A stretch of 64,000 nucleotides of DNA, taken from the NCBI GenBank assembly GCA_036898135.1, contig CM072515.1, positions 74,169,753 through 74,233,752 on the forward strand, in the 5' to 3' direction. This DNA comes from Oncomelania hupensis (taxonomy: Eukaryota; Mollusca; Gastropoda; Littorinimorpha; Pomatiopsidae). Position numbers and translations under genes: made by a program. Shown here piece after piece: positions 8,590 to 19,676 of the stretch. A model generated the notes under the pieces. That model was not told the origin of the DNA. It did no database searches and saw only the letters and a program-made list of their open reading frames with translations. The number at the start of each line of letters is the position of its first letter. Position 1 is the first letter of the stretch.

Positions 8590-9357
8590 TTACCCGTACC
8601 CCTCTTCCTCCTCCTCCTCCTCCTCTTGTTGTTCTTCTGTTGCCTTCTTCTTCTTCTTCTTCTTCTTCTTCTTCTTCTTCTTCTTCTTCTTCTTCTTCTT
8701 CGTCTTCTTCTTCTTCTTCTTCTTCTTCTTCTTCTTCTTCTTCTTCTTCTTCTTCTTCTTCTTCTTCTTCTTCTTCTTCTTCTTCTTCTTCTTCTTCTTC
8801 TGTTGCCTTCTTCTTCTTCTTCTTCTTCTTCTTCTTCTTCTTCTTCTTCTTCTTCTTCTTCTTCTTCGTCTTCTTCTTCTTCTTCTTCTTCTTCTTCTTC
8901 TTCTTCTTCTTCTTCTTCTTCTTCTTCTTCTTCTTCTTCTGTTGCCTTCTTGTTCTTATTGTTTTTATTCTTGTTATTCTTGTTTTGGTTCTGGTTCTTC
9001 TTCTTGCTATTCTTGTTATCCACGTTCCTTTTCGTTCTTGCTTTTGTTCTTGTTCTTGTTATTCTTGTTTTTGTGCTTGTTGTTCTTGTTCTTCTTCTTG
9101 TTTGTGTTCTTGTTCTTCTTGTTCTTTATTTTCTTATTTTTCTAGTTCTTGTTGTTGTTGTTGTTCTCTTCTTCTTTTTGTTCTTCTGTTGCTGTCTTCT
9201 TCTTGTTCTTGTTCTTCTTGTTCTTGTTCTTCTTCTTCTCCTCCTCCTCCTCCTCCTCCTCCTCCTCTTCCTCCTCCTTCTTCTTCTTCTTCTTCTTCTT
9301 CTTCTTCTTCTTCTTCTTCTTCTTCTTCTTCTTCTTCTTCTTCTTCTTCTTCTTCAT
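8590..9357. repeat. Long (TTC)n satellite with higher-order structure
   Basis: About 0.75 kb, almost pure pyrimidine on the + strand. TTC blocks of 60-90 bp are separated by TCTGTTGCC spacers at about 8635, 8798 and 8938, with single CGTC interruptions near 8701 and 8867. The 140-160 bp block has therefore itself been duplicated. It then degenerates to TTG/TTC mixtures, a CTC run at 9238-9265 and a second pure TTC run at 9280-9355. Long ORFs here are only repeats. Confidence 0.92.
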
Positions 9358-11003
9358 GAATATGGTGTCTCAGGTACGAGGTTGAACGTAAATGACTATA
9401 AACACATACATCCATTTCAAACGTGGCAAGTTTGGGTGTGTTTTACTATGGGTGTGTTACTGTAGGTCTAAAAACCAATACAATTTTGTTCAATGATGGA
9501 AAACTAGTAAATTTGAAAGAAATCTAATACTGACAGTACAGTAATACATAAACACGTTGTGTTTGTTTACAGCCTCTGATAATGAAAGCCGCGACCCTGC
9601 AATATACATGTATGAGAAAAAAATGCCATTCAAATGTATTTCAAACAGAATTTTGATATGCTTGCTTTATTTATTTTAACCGAACGAGCGACGGAAAGAT
9701 GGACTTGGATGAACCGACCGACATACTGTTCGTTCTGTTTCCAGTCCAAAACAACGTATTTTCATGTTAGGTTCAGAATACAAACAAGCAGTATTATATT
9801 TGTTAAAGTTGAGTACCAGTACACCAAGTGTATGGATGGGCGTACCGTAAATAAAACAATTCTTGTCTAACTTTTTATGGTCAATATTAATAAATGATTT
9901 AACCTAGTTGAACACTCTGAAGATTACATTGGCATATATAATATTATTATATGCATCAGAGATAATGATTTGTGTGTGTGTACGTGTGTGTGTGTACGTA
10001 ATGTGTGTTTATGCGTTTGTTTGTTTGTGTGATGTGTGTGTGTGTGTGTGTTAAATATATCATGGCAGACAGCTCTCTCTCAGAGAGCATAAAACGTTAT
10101 GTTCTGTATTCTTTCGCAATCCCAAAAACGGGTTACGTTTTTGAATGGAAACTTGATCTTTATTTTCCTGATGGGATTCTAAGGAGTCTTTGGGATTTTG
10201 ATGCTCTTTTTATGTTTCTTGCTTGGAAGAAAGAAGAAGGAAAAAAAACGAAAAGTAAATAGGATTGTCATCCCATCGGCGTTGGAAGCTTCATCCTCGG
10301 CAAATCTGCTACTCTTGCCCACAAAAGCAAGAGCTCATTGATAATAACATAACCATAGGCCACAACGCGGGAAAACTCGTTTGAAAAAACAGAAAGGAAA
10401 TATGGCTGTCGTCACAGAGACCCCGGATAAAACGCATGGAATAATACATCATCAAACAAATCAACACACCTCTCCCGTACCCCTTCCCGCCCCCCCTCCC
10501 TCCCCTCCCCTCGAACATTCTCCCTTGAAGACAAAAGCGAAAGTAGGAAATTGAAAGGGGCAAAATAACGATCAAAACCATTTGCAGATTGCGATGTTTA
10601 TCGATCGTGCTGGTCATATGATGTTTGTTGAATGTAACGATGTTTAGCCAAGCAGCAGAGGACAAAATGGCTGTTGATGTTAACTATTGAATATTGTTCA
10701 TGCGCGTTCAACCTTGCTGGGTCTTAACACAAATGATACTGCTCCTTGCTCTGCCATAGCAGCGATACTTGCCTGTGTGTTTTCGTTGTAGTCCGTTTCC
10801 ACTGTGTTCTTTTGGGTCCGTAGCAAGTGAGTGAAGTGGTGGTGATGATGGTGTTGCTAGTGGCTCTCTTCTTTATCTGCGTTTTCTTCGTTGTCGTTGT
10901 CGTTGTTATCATCTTTTTTCTACTCCTCTTTTGTTACTTATTATTCTTTCACAATCTCACCGTCTTCCTCCCCCCTCCCATTCCTTATCTTTCTCTGCTC
11001 CCG
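9358..11003. other. Unassigned DNA with a GT-rich patch
   Basis: GT-rich microsatellite at about 9970-10052, a C-rich stretch at about 10470-10515 and a T-rich stretch near 10860-10980. No credible coding sequence: the ORFs are short, lack family motifs and are of unusual composition. Confidence 0.5.
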
Positions 11004-11101
11004 ACAAGATAATAATCATACAAGATAATAATCATACAAGATAATAATCATACAAGATAACAATCATACAAGATAATAATCATACAAGATAATAATCATA
11101 C
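11004..11101 (+). repeat. 16-bp minisatellite, about 6 copies
   Basis: Tandem copies of ACAAGATAATAATCAT, one with a single substitution (AACAATCAT). The array is interrupted by the solo LTR that starts at 11102 and resumes after it at 11738, so the LTR landed inside the array. Confidence 0.9.
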
Positions 11102-11734
11102 CGTTGCACGGTTGTTATTTTTATCAATTGTTGATCCAGCCCCGATGCTTGAATCTTGATAAGTGTAACTCAGATTCGTTTATCCGCGCAACCAGTTCAC
11201 TCAGCAACAAGGCAGGAGTCGTCGTATGACGTTTTCCAACTTTATTCATCAAACATCAACAACTGCATACAAGATCGCTTTCCGAAAATCACTTCAAAGT
11301 TCATCATCAAAACTCATCTCTATCAATCCCTTTTTTAACTTTCTTTCACTTTTTTTTTCAAGACGACATAGTGCACCGCTAATATAGTTCCTCTATAATC
11401 GAGAGAAAGTTCGAACATTCCAGCGTGACGCATTTACAGCCAATCAGAAATAAAAACTCGTCACCGGAATTATGCACTGTCTTACGCCATATATCTTTAT
11501 TTAAGTTAGAAGAATCTCTTAGCTATTACTGGATTTATCCACATGTTTCGATCGATAGGAAACAATTTTTAGAAAATTCTCCAATAATATCGACCAACGA
11601 AAATTATCGACATTATACAAAGCTTCTTCTAACAACAACGCAAAATCAAATCAAAGGTAAATGCACTCTGTTATTGCATGCATGCTTTGCAAAACAAAAC
11701 GATCGGATCTATCGTGCGCGTCTCAAACGTAACA
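11102..11734 (-). repeat. Solo LTR, older member of the same family
   Basis: 633 bp, the same length as the copy 1 LTR and recognisably similar to it on the - strand (for example CAGCCCCGATGCTTGAAT, GTGTAACTCAGATTCGTTTA, AGATCTATCGTGCGCG-like ends). It is diverged throughout and its left terminus has decayed to CGTTGCAC. It is flanked by CATAC at 11097-11101 and 11735-11739, an intact 5-bp target duplication. A solo LTR with its duplication is the product of LTR-LTR recombination (established knowledge). Confidence 0.88.
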
Positions 11735-12296
11735 CATACAAGATAATAATCTTACAAGATAAAATAAAATATATTTTCGGGGAAGGTTGAGGGAAAGGTG
11801 ATTTGGGGAGGATGCGAAGCGCGACAGACAGAGAGACAAAGACAGACAGAGACAGACAGAGAACAATTGCCACAAGAGGAAATTTAATTAGATGTGGACC
11901 TTAAAAATTGATTCCAAAACTGATTCAGAATGTTTCAGGGAGTGTTGTGAAACGTTGAGCTACCAAACAAGTGAACGTCTCACTCAGCTTCAGGCAAGAA
12001 GACATAAGTACTGGGGAATGAGTACAAGTGAAATAAATATTACGGAATAATCGGGTCATTTGCACCATTTTATTCTGTCTTTTTTGTCATTTGTGCACAT
12101 AATTGTAAATAGTCTATTTCGGGCTTTTTTTGGTAATTTATGTACATAGTTGTAAATAGTCTGTACCTTTACTGTTCCGTCTTTGGTGTATTGTAGCAAA
12201 AGCGATGTTTTATCGAGCGCATGTATTTATATGTAATGACTATGTAAAGCCTGGTGAGTCTGGTCATAGGCTGGAGTACCCGCTATATAAAAATCC

Positions 12297-12297
<1 letters not shown>
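11735..12297. other. Unassigned DNA
   Basis: Begins with the target duplication and the remainder of the 16-bp array. GACA-rich sequence follows at 11821-11862, then AT-rich DNA with two near-repeats of a TTTGTACATAGTTGTAAATAGTCT-type segment (about 12095-12165). Its end, GCTATATAAAAATCC, resembles a SINE tail. No gene. Confidence 0.5.
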
Positions 12298-12356
<59 letters not shown>

Positions 12357-12640
12357 TAGAGTTTTGAGAAATTGTTTGATTTTTGTTTCGTCACTCATAA
12401 GCGAGCGAGATTCGGGTTGTCTTCTCGGCAAAAGCGCGGCAGCTGCATGAGCGGCGCAACCCAGGACAAGGGGGAAAATGGGGGTGGGGAGGACCTATAG
12501 TGCATGCTGGGTGTATCGGTGTTGCCGACACTCACCCGTCTAGGACATGAGCGTCAGGATCTTTAAAGTCCGTTCTGTGCAATGCGTGCATGCACAGACT
12601 AGACCTCGGTTTATACTCTCCTCCGAAGGAAAAACAAACA
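12298..12640. repeat. (TTA)n microsatellite and diverged family C repeat
   Basis: Pure TTA at 12298-12356. After a spacer, about 12490-12630 matches the block at 7735-7860 (CCGTCTAGGACATGAGCGTCAGGATC and CTAGACCTCGGTTTATACTCTC regions). This is an incomplete copy of the SINE-like composite repeat. Confidence 0.65.
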
Positions 12641-12798
12641 GAAGAGAGGATGAGGAGGAAGGAGGAAGATGAGGAGGAAAGTGGTGAGGAAGGGAGGAGA
12701 AAAAAGAAGAAAAAAAAGGAGGAGGAAAAGATAAAGAAGGACCACATGAGAAGGAAGAGGAGGGAGATAGATGAAGGAAAGAAGAAGTATAGAAGTAC

Positions 12799-12869
<71 letters not shown>

Positions 12870-12897
12870 AGGAAAGAAGAAGTATAGAAGTACCGAG
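12641..12897 (+). repeat. GA-rich array flanked by a 24-bp duplication
   Basis: GGAAAGAAGAAGTATAGAAG occurs at about 12777 and again at about 12870, on either side of a (GA)n run (about 12800-12868). The second copy abuts the truncated LTR of element copy 2. It is preceded by AGG/GAA purine-rich sequence. Confidence 0.8.
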
Positions 12898-13465
12898 AGA
12901 GTGTAGCTCAGATTCGTTTATTCACGCAACCCGCTCAATCAGCATACAAGTCACAAAGTCGACGTATGAAGTTTTCCACTTTTATTCAGCACACATCAAC
13001 AACTGCATACAATCGCTCAATCGCCTTTCCACTCTCAAGTTTTACTTTCCAACTCACTATCAACAACTCTCTCCTACCCACACACAGGGCATCCATTTTA
13101 TAATTTTTTCTCTTATTCGAGGTGACGACAGGACGTTCTAGAAATGACGCATTACAACCAACCAATCAGAATTAAAGATCGTCATCACTGACTTACGTCA
13201 TACATATTTCTTCTGCCTCCGGGAATGCTCTCATACTTCGATATCCATCGGGAAGTTTCCATCGATAGTAAACACTGAAATCTAGAGAATTCTCCAATAA
13301 TATCGACCAACGGAAATTATCAACGTTATACAAAACCTCTCCTAACAACAATGCAAACTCAAATCAAAGGTAAATAAACTCCATTATTGAATACTTTGCA
13401 AAACGAAACGATTAGATCTATCGTGCGCGTTTCAGACATACTACCAATCGTGTTTCAACGTAACA
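12898..13465 (-). repeat. 3' LTR of copy 2, outer end missing
   Basis: Matches 19746-20312 with about three differences. The outermost 70 bp (equivalent of 19677-19746) are replaced by the GA-rich array. Confidence 0.9.
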
Positions 13466-13468
13466 TAA

Positions 13469-13690
13469 CCCCCCACTCAAGAAGAAATTTACCTAATTTC
13501 TTTCAACAACGTTGAAACGTAATGCACAAACAAAGTACAGAATTAAGACTTATTTCAGCCTGTCTGAACACTATCAACGTTCTCACTTCATTCACACAGA
13601 GTCAATGTTCTTCCATCCGCGAGTCTATCTGGATACTGTCAATGTTCACAGTTTATCTACATAGTCAATGTTTTTTCATCCGCAAGGAAA
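13469..13690 (-). repeat. Polypurine tract and tandem-repeat 3' region of copy 2
   Basis: On the - strand GAGTGGGGGG (13469-13478) lies 3 nt before the 3' LTR. Upstream of it (13560-13690) are diverged units of the 62-bp repeat seen in copy 1. Confidence 0.7.
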
Positions 13691-15527
13691 CGACGCCCTC
13701 GTCAGTTGCGGTTGTCATCGGCCCAGGGTCAAAGACGATGATCACGTGGGCTTTCCTGGAGTCAGTGCATTCTCCGTTGTATCCTTCTTCCGTCGGATGT
13801 CCGACGCAGTTGACGTTGTCAGCTCCCAGAATGCACTTGCTGGGTCTCACGGTCAGGTTGGCTTCTGCGAGACGGTGGAACAGCTCCCTCAAGGTCTGCA
13901 GATGCTCCTTCCAGGTCTGGGTGTGGACTTCATGTTCGACCAAAGTCGTAGAGCCTGGGACATCATTGAAGTTATGGGGAATATCGCCCATAAGGTCCTT
14001 GAGCTCCAACTTTTGACCTTCCGTCAAGCTCGGTCCTAGCTTAACATCATTGATGCCTTCTTTGCTGTGGAAGTCTCCTAGTTCCAACAGTTCCTCGCTG
14101 TCAAAGCTGTCGTCGATCACAGCTGCTGTTGCTGCGCGTACAGTCTCTGACGGCCTTTCCACGTACAGCTTAAGGAGGTTGGCGTGGTATATCTTGGAAT
14201 GCTGGCCGACCTTCACCTTGTAGTCGTTGATCCCCACCACGGTCTCCACTTCGTACGGGCCTTTCCACTGCATCAGCAACTTATTATGATCAGTAGGTAG
14301 CAGCACCAGCACTTTGTTGCCAGGTTTGAACTTCCTGTTCACAGCCCTACGATCATAGTAGTGCTTTCCACAGTCCTGGGACTTCTTCAGGTTTTCTCTG
14401 GCTATCTCGAGAGTCTGCTCCAGCTTCTCCCGTAGCTCAAACACGTACTGGTAGCTGTTCTTCACCTCTGGGGTCTCTACTTCTTTCGTCCACAGTTCTT
14501 TCATGATGTGCATCGGCCCTCTGATGGTTATTCCGTACAGCAGCTCGAACGGAGAAAAGCCGGTGGACTCCTGCGGTACTTCTCTGTAGGCGAAAAGTAG
14601 GGCGTTGATGTAGCGATGCCATTGTCTGGGCTGCTCGCTGCACAGTTTCTTCAGGGTGGACTTCAGCGTAGCATTGAACTTTTCGACGAGCCCGTTGCAC
14701 ATTGGATGGTAGGGTGTCGTAGTTAAATGCCGGATGCTCAGCAGTCTGTTGACCTCCTTCATGCAGTCAGAGACGAACTGCGCCCCGAGGTCTGTCAGAA
14801 TTTCTTCAGGCACTCCAAGCCTACTGAACATGTCCACCAGTGCCTCTGCTACAGTTTCAGTGTCAACCTTCTTCAGTGGCACTGCTTCTGGGTACCGAGT
14901 CGCATAGTCCACTAAAGTCAGTACCCACCGATGACCTTCTTCACTCGGAGGTCTTATTTCGCCGATTAAGTCTAAGGCCACCCTCTTGAAAGGTCGGTCA
15001 ATCAGAGGCATTTTCTGCATAGGCACTTTCGGGACCCTTCCTCGAGGTATGGTCTTCTGGCAAATGTCACATGATCGGCAGAAACGGCTGACGTCCGCAT
15101 GAAGTCCTGGCCAGTAGAACACCGCCTGGATTCTATCCGACGTCTTCTTGATACCCAGGTGACCTCCCATGATTGAGTCATGCGCTACTTCCATCACCTG
15201 GCGCCTTAGGGGTAACGGTACCAAGACTTGACGTAGTGGTTTCCCTCCGTTGACCCTCGGGTGCTGGAAGATTCGGTACAGGATCTTGGCCTTCACCTCA
15301 AAATAGACCGTACCACTGCCTTTGGTCACGTGGTCTTGGCGGTTCCTGTACTTGTTTAAAGTACTATCAGCTTCCTGGAGCTGGATCAGCTTATCTCTGT
15401 CCACGATGGCAGCTTTAGAGTTGTCGGCGACTTTCAGTGGCGTAGACGTCTTGTCTCTCTTGGCCTGGGCCCTGGTAGTAACAGCACCGACGATCTCTGG
15501 TCGGCAGGGCTGAGCCGGAGTAACCAC
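13665..15527 (-). pseudogene. Integrase plus RT-remnant part of copy 2 polyprotein
   Basis: 620 codons are open from an internal Met, continuing the reading frame that was cut by the insertion at 15540. The integrase HHCC finger, the D/D/E core with the same spacing and the WKGPYEV module are all present, with few substitutions relative to copy 1. The same RT remnant follows (DVPGSTTLVEH joined directly to TWKEHLQTLRELFHR; junction near 13915-13930), then the same C-terminal extension ending in LRMK-H. The shared junction shows the RT deletion predates both insertions. It is labelled a pseudogene because it is detached from its Gag and start codon. Confidence 0.88.
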
Positions 15528-15539
15528 ATTGTCCCGTAG

Positions 15540-16297
15540 GCAAACTTGTTTTTTCCAACCTAGTTCCAGTCATTCGCCCAAAAAGGCAATCACCGAAGTC
15601 GAACGAAGCTCTCCGATGTGTTACGAAATGATGCTTGCATGACTACGACTAGCTGACATTAAAAATGATCGCTGTTGCTTCTAATTCTGTTCGATTTACA
15701 TAGATTTAGCATTTCGCAACGGTATACTTTGTTAATATGAGCATAATTATTATCGACCATATTTAATAGTTGCGTTTTTTTATTTGCTTTTTGTTAGTTC
15801 TCAGCAGTAAAGGCTAATAATAGCATTGCCCATTTCCTGCCTAGAACCAAGTAGACACTGTTATACAGTATACATAGGCTTAATCTACATTATTATATTA
15901 TAAGTCAGTCTCCGCGCAGCGAAGAAGCTCACTAGCTGAATATAATTATTAGACCGGATTGTTTGTTTTATACGTAAATAAATGTATAAACTATATCTAT
16001 TGTAATTAATTATATTTAGGCCTGTACTTTATAATATTCGAATCTTGAAATTTCCGGAGAAGGACGAATAGGATAAGCGAATTTTTTTTAATAACTCCAG
16101 ATCAGAGTTAAATTAATAGTTAGTTATTCATTGCTTACAGGGTCCAGCGGACTGCAAAGAGTCGAATCAGAACCACAAAATCAAGACAACTCGTGATCAG
16201 AGTTAAATTAAAAGCTTATTAGTTATTCATTGCTTACAGAGTCCAGCGGACTGCAAAGAGCCGAATCAGGACCACAAAATCGAGACCACAACTTAGC

Positions 16298-16359
<62 letters not shown>

Positions 16360-16407
16360 TAGTTATTTAGTTAAATCTTTAATTTATTTATTTGTTTTGT
16401 TTGTGTG

Positions 16408-16502
<95 letters not shown>

Positions 16503-16511
16503 GTTTGTTTC

Positions 16512-16590
<79 letters not shown>

Positions 16591-17105
16591 TACTTTAAAA
16601 AAAAAAAAGAATAGTGTGCTGCTGTCCGTGCTCAATGGTGTAAATATGGTCAGTGACGTTTTGTTTGTTTTTGCTGAAGTTGGGTGTAACCCGAAATATT
16701 CAGATGATGTTACTGGTTATTTTTTCTTATAGATTTAACAAAGTTTTAAGATGATTTATAAATTTCTGCCCGCCACGCAACATTTTTTAAATACTTGTTT
16801 CTCATTAAAATACATGTAATTGAAATACATATAACAAATTTACTGTATCAGTTAAAAAGAATAATATTAGTTAAATAAATAACTGCTTTGGTGCTTGCAA
16901 TAAAAATATCACTGTTTTTTTGAGACCATTATAAACTTGCTTTGCCTTGTTGTGCTGAAGTGACATCAACGTCTCCATAGCGCTTTGAAGTTTTGTCATG
17001 GTTTTATTGTTGATATAGATGTGAAATCGTTGTATGTGTGCGTTATGTGTTATGTATTACTTTTACTCCTTATTACTAATTGTGTCAGTATATTATTCAT
17101 CATAA

Positions 17106-17183
<78 letters not shown>

Positions 17184-17516
17184 TGCTTCAAAATGCAAAT
17201 CTCGACTTGAGCTTGAAGCGGTGCAGATCGAAATATAATTAGATCTAGCAGCGGCTATTTTTATGCACGCATGTTTCACCACAGGCTCTGAAGTCTTTCC
17301 TTTTGTCTTTGTAAACTCCTAAATACGTACGTAGTATAGTATGTAATTGAGTCCTACGAAAGACGAGACTTCCAAGCCTGTGGTTTCACGTAGTCCTGCC
17401 AGCATTCGTTCGTAAAACATCGGATAGCTTCGCTCGACTCGGAGAGCTTCGTTCGACTTCGGTAATTGCCTTTTTCGGGAAAGTGACTGGAACTAGGTTG
17501 GAAAAAACAAGTTCGC
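15540..17516. mobile_element. 1977-bp non-autonomous TIR transposon, 9-bp target duplication
   Basis: GTCCCGTAG occurs on both sides (15531-15539 and 17517-17525) and once at the empty site in copy 1, which proves an insertion. The ends are inverted repeats of roughly 75 bp (GCAAACTTGTTTTTTCCAAC and, inverted, GCGAACTTGTTTTTTCCAAC; then GAAGTCGAACGAAGCTCTCC). A 9-bp duplication with long TIRs suits Mutator-like elements, with Merlin-type (8-9 bp) as the alternative; family assignment is inference. No transposase is seen. The interior holds AGT, TTA and ATA microsatellites (about 16299-16590 and 17105-17182) and two tandem copies of an 84-bp segment (16118-16290) containing the GTCCAGCGGACTGCAAAGAG box found in other repeats here. 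Confidence 0.88.
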
Positions 17517-17525
17517 GTCCCGTAG

Positions 17526-19169
17526 CAGCTCTGAAAGGTCTCCATCGGGAAATGGCAGTGGATCCTCCTCCACAACTTCGACGCGTTGGGTTGAGGCAGG
17601 ACTCCACTCTGGATCGGGGTCGTCGGGTCGTCTCGCGCCGTCGATATTCCCGATCATCAAATCATACAGCGGCTTCTTCAGGCAAACCGCTTCGACTTCG
17701 CCTATGTAGAAAGGTGTGCTGACTTGAATTTTTGCAACTGGCGCTTTCACACATTTGCTGTCGGCCATAAGTGTCCATTTTGAATCGCCAGTGAACTGTT
17801 CTTTAGCGATTAGATCTTCTCTGACGATGACCCCACTGCAGCCAGAGTCTCTTAAAACAGTCACTTCATGATTTCCGACGCGTCCCTTGGAAACAGGCAT
17901 GTTCTGTACGGTCACAGCTGCGCTAGCGACGACGGGGATGGATTTCCCGTTGGCAAGGAGGAGTTGGCCATCAGTCATGCACTCTTGCACGTCCGCAGGG
18001 GTAGCTGTGCGCTTGGTCTCACTCGGAAGAATGACGCTCCCGCCGCACACCTGATGGTTAGATCTACTGGTTTGCCGTTGATTGGAGAACCGCCTCTGCC
18101 GGTTGCCCGCCGCTGCATTGTCCGTACTGCTCCGCTGCCCGCTACTTTTGTTTTGAGGACAGTTAGCCGCTCTGTGGTCTGTAGCGTTGCAAGTGAAACA
18201 GCCTCTTGAATGCCCTTCCCTGGGAGGTGGCGTGGAGTCCGTCTGTTTCTGGTTCGTCTGGCTCCCCTGGATCTGGTTCACATGGTTTCCAGACTTCTGA
18301 AAATGTTTCGTCGCGCTGGGTGGCCCCAGGGTCTTCCCATGAGCGATGAGATATCTTTCAGCAGCCTCAGTCACATCTTTAAGCGTCTGCAGCTTTTGTT
18401 CTTCTAAGTGGGTCGCTAGGTCCTTGTGACAGGCATTGAGAAATTGTTCTTTCACGATCAGGTCATGGAGACTGTCGTAAGACTTCGTTTCGCCTGATAA
18501 CTCCACCCACTTGTGTAGATATGACGACAGGCGCTCCACAAATTGCTTTGACGTCTCGTCTGACTTAGGCCGGCATTCACGGAAGCGTTTACGGTAGCCC
18601 TTCTCTGTAAAGTTGTAGCACTGCAATAGGGCCTCTTTCAAGACGTCGTAGTCTTTAGCGTCATCGTCCGACAATCTGGTATAGACGTCGAGTGCTTGCC
18701 CCGTCAGAAGTGCACTTAGTCGAATCGCCCAGTCTTGAGGTTGCCAGTTAGAGCTTTTGGCAAACCTTTCAAATCTCGCCAAATAACTGTCGATCTGGTC
18801 CTTCCCGTCGACAAACGCTGGCAATTTTGGAGCTTTGTTGTCATTGATAACAGGTGGCGCATGCTGATTATTTTGGATATGCGCCAACTCTAGCTGGTAT
18901 TGACGCTCAGCTTCTCTTTCTTGCCGCTGCTCTTCTCTTTCTTCACGGCGACGTTGCTCCTCTATTTTTCTTTCTTCACGACGTCGTTGCTCTTCTTTTT
19001 CTTGCCGCTGCTGTTCAATTTCCAGACGCTTTAGTTCTAATTCTCTTTCTTCACGGCGACGCTGCTCTTCTAATTCTCGTTCTTGTATTCTCTCCTGGGA
19101 TTTGACGTACTCCGTCAGCTGTTTCCCTTTTAGATTCAGTTGAATCCCTTTCTGCTAGAAGTCAGCCAT
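17526..19169 (-). pseudogene. Gag-protease part of copy 2
   Basis: The frame starts at ATG 19169-19167 in the same context as copy 1 (ATGGCTGAC), but codon 5, TGG in copy 1, is TAG (19155-19157). Downstream it is open through the charged coiled coil, capsid-like region, the zinc knuckle CFTCNATDHRAANC and the protease motif DSGCSG. The first later Met is at 18887. The frame leaves the element after the LSELLRD segment, where the 15540-17516 transposon inserted. Capsid and protease sequences are close to copy 1. Without readthrough or internal initiation no full Gag is made. Confidence 0.85.
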
Positions 19170-19655
19170 CTTGATGCTTCTGGAAAGTTCTGGAAAGTTC
19201 TTTTCTGGAAAGTTCTTTTGTGCTGTACCTTTCTAGACTGTTCTAGAACAGCACGCTTTCTGCAGTAGCGCTGATGCTTGTCACTAGTCGCTTTCGCTGA
19301 CGCAGGCCCCGCTGTCCTCGTCGTATGCGACGCTGCACCACGCTGGTGTTGATGGATACGCTCCTGTGCTGAAGTAGACGCGACGTCCGCTCGTCGCTCT
19401 CTCTAATACTGGCGATGTAGCTCCGAGACTGTCCCTCGACGTAGTCTTGCGGCAGCCACGTAGTCCCGCTCTGTTGTTCGCTCACGAAGCAACTCTTCGG
19501 CGACTACACGCCCTTGCAGTCAACCCGAATCTATCGGATGTAGTCCCAGTATGTTGGCCCCTCTCGACGCAACTTGTTGGCGGCTACCCTCGATGACTGC
19601 CTCTCGTAACGTTGACTCGCTTGTTGTAGCAGTTGAACCCTTGGCTATGGCGTGA

Positions 19656-19673
19656 ATCGCGGCTTGACCCCCA
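19656..19673 (-). other. Primer-binding site of copy 2, different tRNA
   Basis: On the - strand TGGGGGTCAAGCCGCGAT lies 3 nt from the 5' LTR, the same spacing as copy 1. It begins with the CCA complement, but six of 18 positions differ from the tRNA-Pro-type site of copy 1. I do not recognise the matching tRNA. The leader on 19170-19655 has no conserved ORF. Confidence 0.75.
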
Positions 19674-19676
19674 AAA

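Noticed and set aside
8510..9465. Long ORFs of poly-Leu, poly-Ser, poly-Phe, poly-Glu and poly-Arg in all frames
   Set aside because: Pure consequence of the TTC/GAA satellite; no start context or domains.
11425..11790. 121-codon + strand ORF
   Set aside because: Lies antisense inside the solo LTR and shows no family motif.
16388..16732. Ile/Tyr/Asn-rich ORFs
   Set aside because: Encoded by TTA/ATT microsatellites inside the TIR transposon.
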